Source: CAVVEQ01 sp963802095
GTDB lineage: Bacteria; Chloroflexota; Anaerolineae; Anaerolineales; Anaerolineaceae
Assembly (NCBI GenBank): GCA_963802095.1
Contig: CAWDHI010000011.1
Span: 83,335-147,334, forward strand
Length of the DNA stretch: 64,000 nucleotides
Direction of reading: 5' to 3'
Numbering within the stretch: position 1 is the first letter of the stretch; each line of letters starts with the position of its first letter. Of this stretch, positions 44,035 through 53,459 are shown in pieces. The notes under the pieces were generated by a model. The model did no database searches. It worked only from the letters and a program-made list of their open reading frames with translations, and had not been told where the DNA came from. The position numbers and the translations under genes are program-made.

Positions 44035-46362
44035 TCAGCAGGGGGAAAAGTAGGCCAGCGCCTGGTTGCGGGTATCGTCCATGACCAATTGCAAGCAATG
44101 ACCGGGTTGCATATCAGTCACGCGCATCAATCTCATTGCATCCGCAACTTCTCGGGGAGTATCAATATATTCCGCGGTATGGTCCGGGGCGGAATCCAGG
44201 CAATCCCGGCAAAAAATACTGGCGGGATCATCCAGGTAGATGGCCAGCGGGTATATCTGGGCTTCGAGCAGATCCTGGAAGAAATGGGTGCCCAGGGAAG
44301 GTTCTGGGGGCAGCCCGAATCCCTGGCCTGCCAGCTCCACCAGGGCGCGGGTGTGGTAGATATCACCGTAATTGATCGGCACGCCCAAGTCCGCGTTGGA
44401 GCTACCCCATCGACCAGGACCGATGCAAATGAAATTCTTCTTCTCCAGGGCGGCGTTCAGGCGCCCGATGGTACGAGCCAGGCGCGCGCGCAGGTCACGG
44501 GTGGGAAGGGCAAAGTATTTCTCGGGTGGGACGAATAAGACGAACTCAATATCGCTAATGCGTCCGCGCGGAACCATGAAATGGGTGGAAAAGAGGGTTT
44601 TCTCGCGGGGGATATCCTGCGGTATCGACGCGTTGCCGGTATCCACCAGGTGGCTCTGGGGGCGGCACTGCAGCAGGGTGATGACCAGGTCACTGCTGCC
44701 GTCGCCGCCAACATGGATCGTAAGACAGAATTCGACATCCACGGGGGAGCGGTAGCCTTTTTCCAGCACACCCAGGATGGTTCGCATCCTTTCGGCAAAT
44801 GGGGTGCGCCGCAGAAGATCGTCGAAGGTCAGCACCAACCGATTCGCATCCCCGTTGATGATCCGGCTCTTTAGAGAGACAAAATATCCGTCCTCTTCGG
44901 TTTGGGCCAGGAAGCGCAGCGGCGGGTAGTCGGAATTGAGCACGGTGTGGATGGGTTCTGTGGCGAACTCGTTCTTCTCCAGGTCGATCAGGTCCACATA
45001 CTGCTGGGAATAGAGCCGGATGGATTTGGGGTCACTGGATGGGCGCAGCAGTGGGTGGCTGAGCGCGATCAGGCGCGGGTAATCATTGCCCACCCGTTCC
45101 ACGGCGCGTGTTCCCAGCCCCCACACCAACCGGATGAAGCCATCCTCGCGGCGGATCTGCGGAGCCCAGCGGTAAAGATTGCGGCTGAAGGCCACACCGG
45201 AGGCGTCCGGGAAGAAATACTTTCCAAATCTTTCTCCCTGGACCACCTGGAGAAGAATCCCCATGCGTTCGTCGTAATCCTGCAGTCCCTTGCTGCGCCT
45301 GTAGAGCAGAGCATCGGGATTGAGGGTGGAAGCATACACCAAGGCGATGGCGCGGGTTAGTGCTTTCAGGTTCTTGCGCGGGGTGGACTGGTTGGGCACG
45401 AAGATGCTCTCGTATTTCCCGGCAAACGAGGTCCCGAAGTTATCTTCCAGCAGGCTGGATGAGCGCACGATGAGCGGGCTTTTACCCACCACGGCAAGCA
45501 GCTCTTCCAGCTTCTGGAGCACATCCGCAGGGAAATGCCCTTTTTCGTATTCCTTCTGGATCTGCTCGAAATCGCTGCGCATGGCATCTTCATCTTTATA
45601 TTTCTGGTCATTCCAGTGCACCAGGTTATTGAGTGCCATGAATGTGTACATTTCATCGGAACCGATGAAGAAGGATTCCGCCGGTTTCAAGCAGCAGAGC
45701 AGATCCCCTGGTGCGTTCTTCTTCAGGACCCGGTGAGCCAGCAGCATCCCGGCTGCCTTGCCACCGATCTTGCCGCGGCCGATCTTGTGCCCCTGGATTT
45801 CAAAAAGATCGCCTACACTGAAGAATTCCTTGGCAATATTGATGTAGGGTAACTGATCGCTGATCAGGTTGCGGATGAGAACAACTTTCAGCTCCTGCAA
45901 GCGGGCTTCAAAGCGGCTGCGCCGGGAATCGGACATTTGTTCTATTGCCAGAGCCTGTTCAAAGACCACGTCCATCGAAGAGAGCTCCGGATTGACGGTG
46001 AGTACATGCTCCCGGTCCGTCACACCGCGTTCGGCAAGCACGGCCTTGACCAGTTGCTCAAAGGACTGGCGGTCAAAATGCTGGCTGTAGACCAGGTCGG
46101 TATGCTGCTCGCGGACCCGTTCCAGGCGTTGATCCCAGATCTCCGCTGGTTCTTCGTGCAGCGGGTCGTGCAAGCCCTCCATCTTCTGGGTAGCGATAGC
46201 CAGTTCGCGCACCTCGCCTTCGAAAGCCTGCGCGTCTGTGTGTCCGCGGGTGAAAAGCTCGCGACGCATGCGCGCCCGGATGGCCGGGCTGAGGATGGGA
46301 TATTGCCCCAAAGCAAAGGATATCTGCACCAGGTTTTCGTTGATGTTCAGATGGGGGTTCAT
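44035..46362 (-). CDS. PEP/pyruvate-binding domain protein (PpsA/PPDK N-terminal type)
   Basis: A 775-residue cytoplasmic protein. After a helical N-terminal region of about 190 residues it has the ATP-grasp domain of PEP synthases: GGKAAGMLLAH, PLIVRSSSLLEDNFGTSFAGKYES, VVQGERFGKYFFPDASGVAFSRN and ITLLQCRPQ. The phosphohistidine and PEP/pyruvate C-terminal domains of true PpsA are absent. Residues 590-775 form another conserved region (FICIGPGRWGSSNADLGVPI). It may phosphorylate or bind an unknown partner. It lies directly downstream of dnaN. Confidence 0.82.
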   Translation of the reverse strand: MNPHLNINENLVQISFALGQYPILSPAIRARMRRELFTRGHTDAQAFEGEVRELAIATQKMEGLHDPLHEEPAEIWDQRLERVREQHTDLVYSQHFDRQSFEQLVKAVLAERGVTDREHVLTVNPELSSMDVVFEQALAIEQMSDSRRSRFEARLQELKVVLIRNLISDQLPYINIAKEFFSVGDLFEIQGHKIGRGKIGGKAAGMLLAHRVLKKNAPGDLLCCLKPAESFFIGSDEMYTFMALNNLVHWNDQKYKDEDAMRSDFEQIQKEYEKGHFPADVLQKLEELLAVVGKSPLIVRSSSLLEDNFGTSFAGKYESIFVPNQSTPRKNLKALTRAIALVYASTLNPDALLYRRSKGLQDYDERMGILLQVVQGERFGKYFFPDASGVAFSRNLYRWAPQIRREDGFIRLVWGLGTRAVERVGNDYPRLIALSHPLLRPSSDPKSIRLYSQQYVDLIDLEKNEFATEPIHTVLNSDYPPLRFLAQTEEDGYFVSLKSRIINGDANRLVLTFDDLLRRTPFAERMRTILGVLEKGYRSPVDVEFCLTIHVGGDGSSDLVITLLQCRPQSHLVDTGNASIPQDIPREKTLFSTHFMVPRGRISDIEFVLFVPPEKYFALPTRDLRARLARTIGRLNAALEKKNFICIGPGRWGSSNADLGVPINYGDIYHTRALVELAGQGFGLPPEPSLGTHFFQDLLEAQIYPLAIYLDDPASIFCRDCLDSAPDHTAEYIDTPREVADAMRLMRVTDMQPGHCLQLVMDDTRNQALAYFSPC

Positions 46363-46389
46363 GGTTGCATCCAGGAGTTCCTAGAAAAT

Positions 46390-46409
46390 CGCCCCCGTGG
46401 CCGGGGGCG
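46390..46409 (-). terminator. GC-rich hairpin after dnaN
   Basis: CGCCCCC and GGGGGCG flank GTGGCC; on the - strand GATTTTC follows. It probably ends the dnaN transcript. Confidence 0.65.
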
Positions 46410-46431
46410 GTGCGGGCATCCAGTGATTTGT

Positions 46432-47565
46432 TCAGCCCAGGTGCATGGGCATGATGACGTGCTCGAAGGAGTCATCTCCCATTGGGCGGATAAGACCGGG
46501 TGTGTTGTTGGCATTCGTTTCCAGCGAAAATTCGGAACTGCGGATCACATCCAGCACCTGGTTTAGGAATTGAACATTGAAGGCGATCAACAGCTCCGGA
46601 CCTTCCACGTTGGCCTCTACGCGGTCTTCGGTGTTGCCGGTTTCTTCGGAGGTTGCATGAATCAAGACAACCCCCGGCCCGCCTTCCGCAGGTTGGATGT
46701 TCAGGCGTACCACGTTGTTGGATTCGCGCGCGATGATCTCGGAGCGCTTGCAAGCCTCGCGGAATTGGCCTGTGCTGAGGATCGTGCGGGTCTTGGAAGA
46801 GCGCGGGATGATCACGCGGTAATCGGGGAAATTACCTTCTATCAATTGGGAAACAAGCTCAGCGTCCTTCAGGTGGAAGATCACCTGCCCGCGGCCTTTG
46901 GGGAGCGCCATCTGCACCGTTTTATCCCCATCGGTGGCGATGCGCGCCAGCTCAGTGAGCGCGCGGGATGGGATGATGGCTGAGATCGGATTGGGGATAG
47001 CGCTGGTGAGCGATGTTTTACGCACGGAGATGCGGAACCCGTCGGTTGCCGCCAGGGTGACCTCGTTGCCGCTGATGTTGAGGGAAACCCCCTGCAGCAC
47101 GGGGCGGGCATCGTCGGTGGAGGCGGCGAAGGCAACCTGTTGGATCATCTCTTTGAAATCGCTGATGTTCAGCTCAACCGCCTCGCTGAGATCGGGCACC
47201 GGCATGGGGGGAAACTCGACCGCATCGATGCAGTTGATGCTGGTCACCGAGTAGCCGCAGCTGACGGTGAGGTTCATCGAGTTTTCGGGCAGGTCCAGGG
47301 TGACCATCTCCGAGGGCAGGGTGTTGACCAGATCCTGGAAGATGCGGGCGGGAATGGTGGTGGTTAGGGTGCCGTCGCTGCCCTGCATGGGGATCCAGGC
47401 GGTGATGCCCTGCTCCAAATTCGTGGCGGAAAGCCGCAGGCGGCCGTCATCCTCGGTGGCGATCAGGATGTTGGCGAGCACGGGCAGGGTGGAACGCGGC
47501 GAAACCGCCTTGGATACCAGGTTCAAACCATGCGCCAACTGGGGTTGGGAAACCATTACCTTCAT
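46432..47565 (-). CDS. dnaN: DNA polymerase III beta subunit (sliding clamp)
   Basis: A 377-residue ring-forming clamp that tethers the replicative polymerase to DNA. The threefold repeat is visible, with LANILIATEDDGRLRLSATNLEQGI in domain 1, GVSLNISGNEVTLAATDGFR in domain 2 and the C-terminal PMGDDSFEHVIMPMHL. The ATG at 47565 is chosen because AGGTGG lies 7 bases upstream; the frame extends three codons further. dnaA and recF are not adjacent, but the two parS sites 2.5 kb away fit an origin-near position. Confidence 0.96.
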   Translation of the reverse strand: MKVMVSQPQLAHGLNLVSKAVSPRSTLPVLANILIATEDDGRLRLSATNLEQGITAWIPMQGSDGTLTTTIPARIFQDLVNTLPSEMVTLDLPENSMNLTVSCGYSVTSINCIDAVEFPPMPVPDLSEAVELNISDFKEMIQQVAFAASTDDARPVLQGVSLNISGNEVTLAATDGFRISVRKTSLTSAIPNPISAIIPSRALTELARIATDGDKTVQMALPKGRGQVIFHLKDAELVSQLIEGNFPDYRVIIPRSSKTRTILSTGQFREACKRSEIIARESNNVVRLNIQPAEGGPGVVLIHATSEETGNTEDRVEANVEGPELLIAFNVQFLNQVLDVIRSSEFSLETNANNTPGLIRPMGDDSFEHVIMPMHLG

Positions 47566-47666
47566 GGACACCACCTCGAGTAGAAATGATTGGTCAAAAA
47601 GTATACAATACCATTACATTTTACACCAAATGAGAGATGGCACTTAACTGCTTCGGGAAGGTTGGC

Positions 47667-48245
47667 ATGAACCAAGAAAAATCGCAATATGCGTTCAAAC
47701 CGGTTACGCCGGAGAATTGGGTGGATCTCGAGGCCCTTTTCGGTCCGCGCGGTGCCTGTGCCGGTTGCTGGTGCATGTACTGGCGAGTTCCGCGCAAGGA
47801 ATTTACCAAAGGCCAGGGGGAACCATTCCGAAAGGCACTGAAGGCGCTTACGGAGGGTGGCTCCACGCCGGGATTGATTGCTTATGCGGGTGGTCTGCCG
47901 GTGGGATGGATTTCGGTGGGCAAGAGGGAGGAGTTCGTTCTTCTGGCGCAATCGAAGGTGCTTGCGCCCGTGGATGACCAGCCCGTCTGGTCGATCGTTT
48001 GTTTCTTCGTCGCGAGATCGCACCGCAAGCAGGGATTGATGCTGCCCTTTATCAACGCCGCGGTGGAATACGCCGCCTCGCAAGGTGCGCGAATCGTGGA
48101 GGGTTACCCGATGGACCCCTATAAGCGCCTGGGAGGTGTGAGCGCATATGTGGGGATAACCACCATATTCGAGCAGGCTGGTTTCAGCGAGGCCGCCCGG
48201 CGCAGCGAGCACCATCCGGTGATGAGGAGGATCGTTGGGAGTTGA
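47667..48245 (+). CDS. GNAT-family N-acetyltransferase
   Basis: A 192-residue acetyltransferase. It begins with a Cys/Trp motif (ACAGCWCMYWRV) typical of one GNAT subfamily. The acetyl-CoA-binding core follows: IVCFFVARSHRKQGLMLPFINAAVEYAASQG, then ARIVEGYP and a C-terminal FEQAGFSEAARRSEHHPVMR. The ATG at 47667 has GGAAGG upstream; an in-frame ATG at 47637 is less likely. It is divergent from dnaN with about 100 bp between them. The substrate is unknown. Confidence 0.88.
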   Translation: MNQEKSQYAFKPVTPENWVDLEALFGPRGACAGCWCMYWRVPRKEFTKGQGEPFRKALKALTEGGSTPGLIAYAGGLPVGWISVGKREEFVLLAQSKVLAPVDDQPVWSIVCFFVARSHRKQGLMLPFINAAVEYAASQGARIVEGYPMDPYKRLGGVSAYVGITTIFEQAGFSEAARRSEHHPVMRRIVGS

Positions 48246-48319
48246 AGCGTTGCGTTGTTGATTTGTTGAATAGACAGGGGGTGTTTGATCGTTTAACCAT
48301 TCAAACCTGAAACCCACTC

Positions 48320-49531
48320 CTAAGGCGGAGGTAGGAACTGGTTCGGATCCACCTTGCCGTACTCATCGCTGCGCATCTCAAAATGCAGGTGCGGGCCGCT
48401 GGAATTTCCGGTACTGCCCAGCGCGCCGATCACATCCCCCTGGTAAACGCTCTGCCCGCAGATGGCATTGATCGCGCTCAGGTGGGCGTAAAGGGTTTGC
48501 CAACCCCCGTGGTCTATGACGATCATGTATCCATAACCGTGATCATTCCAACCGGAGTACACGACCACGCCGTTATCGGAGGCGAAGATCGCCTCGCCCA
48601 CGTACCCGCCAATATCGATGGCTGCGTGGTTCGTTTCCGGTGAATAGTTGTATCCGGATACATGGTGCTGGGGAGCCGGCCAGATGAAGGTCCCCGTGCC
48701 AACCGCGCCATCCCCGATGGTGCCGCAATAACCCGGACCAAGCACCCTGGCAACGGCCGGGTCGGAGCGGGTGATGCGCGGGGCGCTCCACGTAATGAAT
48801 TCCCGCGTACCGCCCGGGATGAAGAGCATGGTACCGGGCGGGATGTTGGGTTTGCTGTAATCCCCGAGCGTGGCCGCATCCAGGCGGTTGCCGGGCCAGT
48901 CTAAGATTTCTTCGGGCGTGACTTTGAAATACTTGGCCACACCGTTCAACCCGTCCGCTGCAGTCCACTGGTAATAGGTCCCGTCCTGGGGCAGGATGTT
49001 CAGTTCCATGCCCGGTTTGAGAAAGTGGGGGTTATCCTGCAGGGTCATATAATTTCCCCAAAGGAGAGTGGAGGGCTTGAGGTTGAATTTCTCGGCAATC
49101 CCAAAGATCGTGTCGCCCTGCTCCACGGTATAAGAGACCACATCAAAACGGGGCCGGGCAGGCAGGATGGTGTGCATATCCGCTTCGCGGCTCACGCCGT
49201 GTACAAGCGCAAGCGGCTGGTAATCGGGAAGGTCAACCGGTGCAGATTCGGTGGGTTGGCTGGCAGCCTGGACGGACGCTGAAGGGGAATCGATCGTCCC
49301 GCCCAGGTAAAACCTGCCCATCACCCAGATGACCACCAGGGCGAGCAGCACCATCGCTGTGCCGGCAGCGGCACGCATTGAAACCTCGCCCAATCCCAGC
49401 CGGACGAGGGTTTCCCACGCCTGGCCGAAGCGGCTGCTGCTGGCGGGCGGCTCTGAAGTGCGGGCTTTGGATTGCCTGGGGTCCTTTGCAGAATGCGGAG
49501 ATGCAGGACCGCGATCTTTTGGAATCGTCAT
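48320..49531 (-). CDS. LysM-containing M23 peptidoglycan endopeptidase
   Basis: A 403-residue murein hydrolase anchored by one N-terminal membrane helix (about residues 52-72). Two LysM-like modules follow (YTVEQGDTIFGIAEKFNLKP and WTAADGLNGVAKYFKVTPEEIL). The zinc peptidase domain then shows NHAAIDIGG (His, Asp), YAHLS and GPHLHFEM (HxH). It cleaves peptide cross-links of peptidoglycan, or acts as a division or cell-wall remodelling factor. Its presence shows that the host has a murein layer. Confidence 0.93.
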   Translation of the reverse strand: MTIPKDRGPASPHSAKDPRQSKARTSEPPASSSRFGQAWETLVRLGLGEVSMRAAAGTAMVLLALVVIWVMGRFYLGGTIDSPSASVQAASQPTESAPVDLPDYQPLALVHGVSREADMHTILPARPRFDVVSYTVEQGDTIFGIAEKFNLKPSTLLWGNYMTLQDNPHFLKPGMELNILPQDGTYYQWTAADGLNGVAKYFKVTPEEILDWPGNRLDAATLGDYSKPNIPPGTMLFIPGGTREFITWSAPRITRSDPAVARVLGPGYCGTIGDGAVGTGTFIWPAPQHHVSGYNYSPETNHAAIDIGGYVGEAIFASDNGVVVYSGWNDHGYGYMIVIDHGGWQTLYAHLSAINAICGQSVYQGDVIGALGSTGNSSGPHLHFEMRSDEYGKVDPNQFLPPP

Positions 49532-49681
49532 AAATTACTACCTGAAAATCATCTTATCACAGGGATTTTTTTGGGTCAATTTGCCTGGATTAGAAGCGAA
49601 TGAGAATCCTTTTATATTTATCGTAAGAAAACGGTTGCATATTTGCTACCATTCCATTAAAGTATTGAAAAGGAGCGTTTT

Positions 49682-50032
49682 ATGCAGAAAAAATTCAGTG
49701 TGCTCAGGTTTGCTGCGAATGTATTCAAGGTGCTGGGGATCGTAGCGGGAATCTTCGCGGTGGTTGCCTGCGGGCTGACCATCGTGGCAGCCTCGGCCGG
49801 GCCGCAGTTGATGGATAGCGTTATCGGCACCGGTGATTACGTGGATATGGGTTCGGCGGGTTTCGCGGCCGGGCTGTTCGGTGCTGTATTGGTATTGGTC
49901 GGCGGTTTGATCGGCGCGCTTTGCATCTATGCGCTGGGCGAGTTGATCAACCTTCTCATCGCCGTGGAGGAGAATACCCGCGCCTCCGCCCTGGCAGCTA
50001 TCCGGGAGCGGGGTCCATCCCAGAACGGTTGA
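49682..50032 (+). CDS. Small two-helix membrane protein
   Basis: A 116-residue protein with two hydrophobic segments (about residues 14-36 and 60-90) separated by a short extracytoplasmic loop. It has a charged C-terminal tail (EENTRASALAAIRERG). No family is recognised with confidence. AAGGAG precedes the ATG at 49682. It shares the + strand with the DUF4190 gene 85 bp downstream. Confidence 0.7.
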   Translation: MQKKFSVLRFAANVFKVLGIVAGIFAVVACGLTIVAASAGPQLMDSVIGTGDYVDMGSAGFAAGLFGAVLVLVGGLIGALCIYALGELINLLIAVEENTRASALAAIRERGPSQNG

Positions 50033-50117
50033 GGGCTGCTAGCCGTGCAACTTTTCCGTCAAAAAATTGCTATAATAAGCGTTCGAAAGATCTAGCAATG
50101 GAGTGAAGGAGAAGGAA

Positions 50118-50453
50118 ATGTCTGATAACCAACAAGTAGTTATTCAAGCAGAACCGGTCGCGACCGCGCCGCAGACCAGCGGGAAGGCAATCGTAAGTTT
50201 GATATTTGGTATTGCCTGTTTCATTCTCCCATTGGCATTGATTTCGTCCATTGTTGCTGTGGCAGTTGGATACTCAGCCAGAAAAGATATCCGCAGGAGC
50301 GCGGGGGCCTTGAAGGGCGAGGATATGGCCACCGCCGGGATCATCCTCGGATGGGTTTTTATTGGGCTGTCTGTGATTGGAATATGCTTGGTGGTTGTTA
50401 TCGCCCTGGGTTTGTTTGGCGCGATCGGAAGCATGGGATTCAATTCATATTAG
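50118..50453 (+). CDS. DUF4190-domain small membrane protein
   Basis: A 111-residue protein with a polar N-terminal tail (residues 1-22) and two membrane helices joined by SARKDIRRSAGALKGEDMATAGIILGW, the DUF4190 pattern. The start at 50118 is preceded by GGAGAAGGAA. It is the second such protein in the window (see 32037). The function is unknown. Confidence 0.82.
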   Translation: MSDNQQVVIQAEPVATAPQTSGKAIVSLIFGIACFILPLALISSIVAVAVGYSARKDIRRSAGALKGEDMATAGIILGWVFIGLSVIGICLVVVIALGLFGAIGSMGFNSY

Positions 50454-50563
50454 GAAATTCACCCAACCGAACATTATGGCGGATTCCCCCCGGCTGTTTT
50501 CCCCTGGGGAATCCCCAGCTTGACGATTCCGCACTGCGGCGTTATATTTAGCGCGCTTAGATT

Positions 50564-50640
50564 GTCCCAGTAGCGCAATTGGATAGAGCGTTTGCTTGCG
50601 GAGCAAAAGGTTGCAGATTCGAGTTCTGCCTGGGACACCA
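50564..50640 (+). tRNA. tRNA-Arg, anticodon GCG
   Basis: All arms fold: acceptor GTCCCAG/CTGGGAC, anticodon stem TTTGC/GCAAA with loop TTGCGGA, T arm GCAGA/TCTGC with TTCGAGT, discriminator A and encoded CCA (77 nt in total). The anticodon GCG reads CGC (and CGU by wobble). The D stem GCGC/GAGC has one G-A mismatch. Most bacteria use ACG (inosine) for this codon box, so GCG is unusual. Confidence 0.95.
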
Positions 50641-50646
50641 CCTGCA

Positions 50647-50676
50647 CTGCTCATCGATTACGATGAGTAGTTTTTT
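50647..50676 (+). terminator. Terminator after tRNA-Arg
   Basis: CTGCTCATCG and CGATGAGTAG (one G-T pair) flank ATTA and are followed by six T. It begins seven bases after the tRNA CCA end. Confidence 0.9.
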
Positions 50677-50911
50677 AAAGTTTTGATACCCATTGAGGGT
50701 ACGATGTTCTAGTGTAAGTGCGGAAGGAGGAATTCTCGGTGGAGGGAGAATTAGCTACCCATTGGGTAAAGAAGGGTATTATAAAAAGAAGACCTAGGTG
50801 GAAATTGGCATTTTCCTCGTTGCACAAATTTCTGCAACGATTAACTATAATTATCTGATTCCCTTTAAAATTCCAGACTGGTTGTAAATGAAATGAAACC
50901 GCCAATACCCC

Positions 50912-51166
50912 TTGTTATTTTCTTTAGTATCTCTATATATTTGCATTGTTACATGGCTTCCTAATGGATTAAAGAAATGGCATAAACATACCAGGAAGAA
51001 TGTGAGATATTTCTATCCTTTTCTACCCAACAAGTTAGTGGAATTTCTTTATCCTACAAATCCGAAATCATGGATGATCTGGTATAGTAGGATAATGGCA
51101 TTGTTTGCATTATTAATGGGATTTTTCGGGCTTATTGCAATTATTTATGCTTTCGTATTCGAATGA
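50912..51166 (+). CDS. Possible small membrane protein
   Basis: An 84-codon frame from a TTG with no good ribosome site. The C-terminal helix (SRIMALFALLMGFFGLIAIIYAFVF) is a convincing membrane segment and the middle is basic and aromatic. No family is recognised, and the frame may be the remnant of a longer gene. Confidence 0.3.
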   Translation: MLFSLVSLYICIVTWLPNGLKKWHKHTRKNVRYFYPFLPNKLVEFLYPTNPKSWMIWYSRIMALFALLMGFFGLIAIIYAFVFE

Positions 51167-51240
51167 GGTCAAGTTCAATAATAAACCGGTAGCTCCTATG
51201 CGCTCGACAACTTGACTTTCGTTGCGAGCGTGTCGGCGAC

Positions 51241-51435
51241 AGTTTTTGCACACCCTGCTGCTCTTCGGAAAGCGACGGAACGATGGTCAAATCCATCATC
51301 AACGGGGTCTCCACCTATTACCCCGGCAGGCATTTCAATCTGGAAGTGAACGGCACGACCTCAATAATTCAGAAGACCTATGCCTTCGGCTCTCAGACCA
51401 TAGCTGTGAGGACCGGCGACGTTTTGTTTGCATAA
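51241..51435 (+). pseudogene. RHS/YD-repeat protein remnant
   Basis: The frame around 51283 reads DGTMVKSIINGVSTYYPGRH and then YAFGSQTIAVRTGD followed by a stop. This is the familiar end of the repeat core of RHS proteins (DGNRVKSVINGVTTYYIG, YYAGSTRVAMRTG). The preceding repeats and the following toxin tip are missing. It is a short relic of a polymorphic-toxin or wall-associated protein gene. Confidence 0.6.
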
Positions 51436-51532
51436 CCAGCCCGGGGTGAACCGGGGGTGCGCTCGAGCCCGGAAAACGATTTTTCCGTTTCACCGTATAA
51501 TTTATGGGTCATACCTTGGAGGGTTTTTTAAC

Positions 51533-53048
51533 ATGCCAGAAAAATCTACAATCATCATCGGCGCCGGGTTCGCCGGGATTTCAGCCGGGATCTATGCCCG
51601 CATGAACGGGTATAAAGCTACCATTTTTGAAATGCACGATAAACCGGGCGGCCTGTGCACCTCCTGGAAGCGAAAGGGATACACCATCGATGGCTGCATC
51701 CACTGGCTGGTGGGCTCCAACCCGGCAAGCGCGATGAATCGGTCGTGGCAGGAAGTGGGTATTTCCCAGGGTCGCAAATTTGTGAACCTGGATGAATTCG
51801 GGCGTTACCAGGGGGATGATGGGCGCACGGTGATCTTCTACTGCGATGTGGAGCGGTTGGAAGCGCACCTGCTGGAATTTTCCCGGCGGGATGCGAAGCC
51901 CATAGGCGAGGTGATCGGCGGCATCCGCCTGGCGTTGCGAATGTCTGCCATGATGGACACACCCGAAGAAAAACGCAGCCTGCTGAGCGGGCTGAGGACG
52001 GGCTGGTTTTTCCTCCGCCATGGCCTGACCTTGCGGAAATGGATGAACACCTCCGCGGAGCAGTTCACCGCGAAATTCCAGGATCCCGTTCTGCGCGAGG
52101 CGCTGCTGGAAATGTGGATGCCCGAATTTTCCATGTTCTTCATGCTCTTCACTTTTGCCTACCTCCACAACCACAATGCCGGCTACCCCATCGGCGGGTC
52201 GCTGCCCATGTCGCGCGCGCTCGAAAAGCGCTTCCTGGAGCTCGGCGGGGAGATCTGCTATAAAACCCGGGTGGAGAAGATCCTGGTGGAAAATGGCGAG
52301 CGCGGTGGGCGTCCGCCTGGCGGATGGCAGCGAGCGCCGCGCCGGGAGGGTGATCTCCGCGGCGGATGGATACAGTACTATTTATAAAATGCTGGATGGA
52401 AAATTCAAGGATGCGTCCATCGATAAAATGTACCGGGATTGGAAGCCCTTCCCGTCGCTTGTCTATGTGGGGGTGGGGGTCAGGCGATCCTTCGCCGAGG
52501 AACCAAAGATGGTCTCCGGCATCAGCGTTCCGCTGAAGCACCCCCTCGATATCGGCGACCAGGTGGTTAGGCGGCTGCCCATCCATATCTATAACCAGGA
52601 TCCCACCCTGGCTCCTGCGGGCGGGACCAGCCTGGTGGTGATACTTCCTTCGCGCTATGAATACTGGAAAGAACTTTCAGTGGACCGGGCTGCATATGAC
52701 GAAAAGAAGGACCAGGTGGCTCGCGGGGTGGTCACCGCCCTGGAGGAACATTACCCGGGGATCGGCGCGGATGTGGAAATGGTGGATGTTGCCACTCCGC
52801 TCACCTTTGAGCGGTATACCGGCAACTGGAAAGGGTCCTTTGAGGGTTGGCTGATCACCCCCGAGAATTCTTTCTCTGTAATGAAACCAATGAGCCAGAA
52901 GCTGCCCGGGCTCGCGAATTTTTACCTGTGCGGTCAGTGGGTGGAACCAGGCGGCGGGCTGCCCACGGGGGTGATGTCGGCCAGGCGGCTCTTCCAGACG
53001 ATCTGCAAGGAGGATGGGGTTAAGTTCAAGGCGGAAATACCGGCATAG
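51533..53048 (+). CDS. FAD-dependent phytoene-desaturase-like oxidoreductase, frameshifted
   Basis: About 505 residues when the two frames are joined. The start has TTGGAGGG and the FAD-binding fingerprint IIIGAGFAGISAGIYARMNGY, then GGLCTSWKRKGYTIDGC, typical of carotenoid-desaturase-like amine oxidases. The first frame reaches 52387. The true continuation (VGVRLADGSERRAGRVISAADG, through to the C-terminal CGQWVEPGGGLPTGVMSAR) is in another frame from about 52300. One extra base within 52298-52305 explains it. No other carotenoid genes are near, so the substrate is unknown. It is either a sequencing artefact or a recent mutation. Confidence 0.85.
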
Positions 53049-53204
53049 AAAATATTCCCTGGTCATTACAAAACCGGGCTATCTGTTTTCAATTCACTTT
53101 CAACCAGACACCTGAACCTCCATAAAACCATCCTCCCAACCAACTTGCATATCATCAAGCTGTGCCGAAATCCAACCTGAACCCTCTTGTGCTATACTGA
53201 AAAA

Positions 53205-53459
53205 ATGGGTTCTTTAAACTCCGATACCAATCCCTTGATGGAGTCCCTGCAGACTCAGTATTGGCGAACAGCCAGCCCAACCCGCAAGATGCAAATGGTG
53301 GCCGAGCTGAACAATTCGGCCCGTATATTAGCCTGTGCGGGGCTGAAAGCACGAAACCCCCAAGCCAGTGAATCTGAATTGAATTACTACCTGGCGGTTC
53401 TACTGCTGGGAGAAGAGTTGGCACATAAGGTTTACGGGGAAATCGTTGATGAAAAATGA
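53205..53459 (+). CDS. Small partner protein of the nucleotidyltransferase
   Basis: An 84-residue helical protein (MGSLNSDTNPLMESLQTQYW start; QMVAELNNSARILACAGLKARNP; ELNYYLAVLLLGEELAHKVY). No known motif; the pattern resembles short helical proteins encoded before nucleotidyltransferases in cyanobacteria and Chloroflexota. It overlaps the next gene by 11 bp, so the two are translationally coupled, as in many two-gene toxin-antitoxin modules. Confidence 0.72.
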   Translation: MGSLNSDTNPLMESLQTQYWRTASPTRKMQMVAELNNSARILACAGLKARNPQASESELNYYLAVLLLGEELAHKVYGEIVDEK

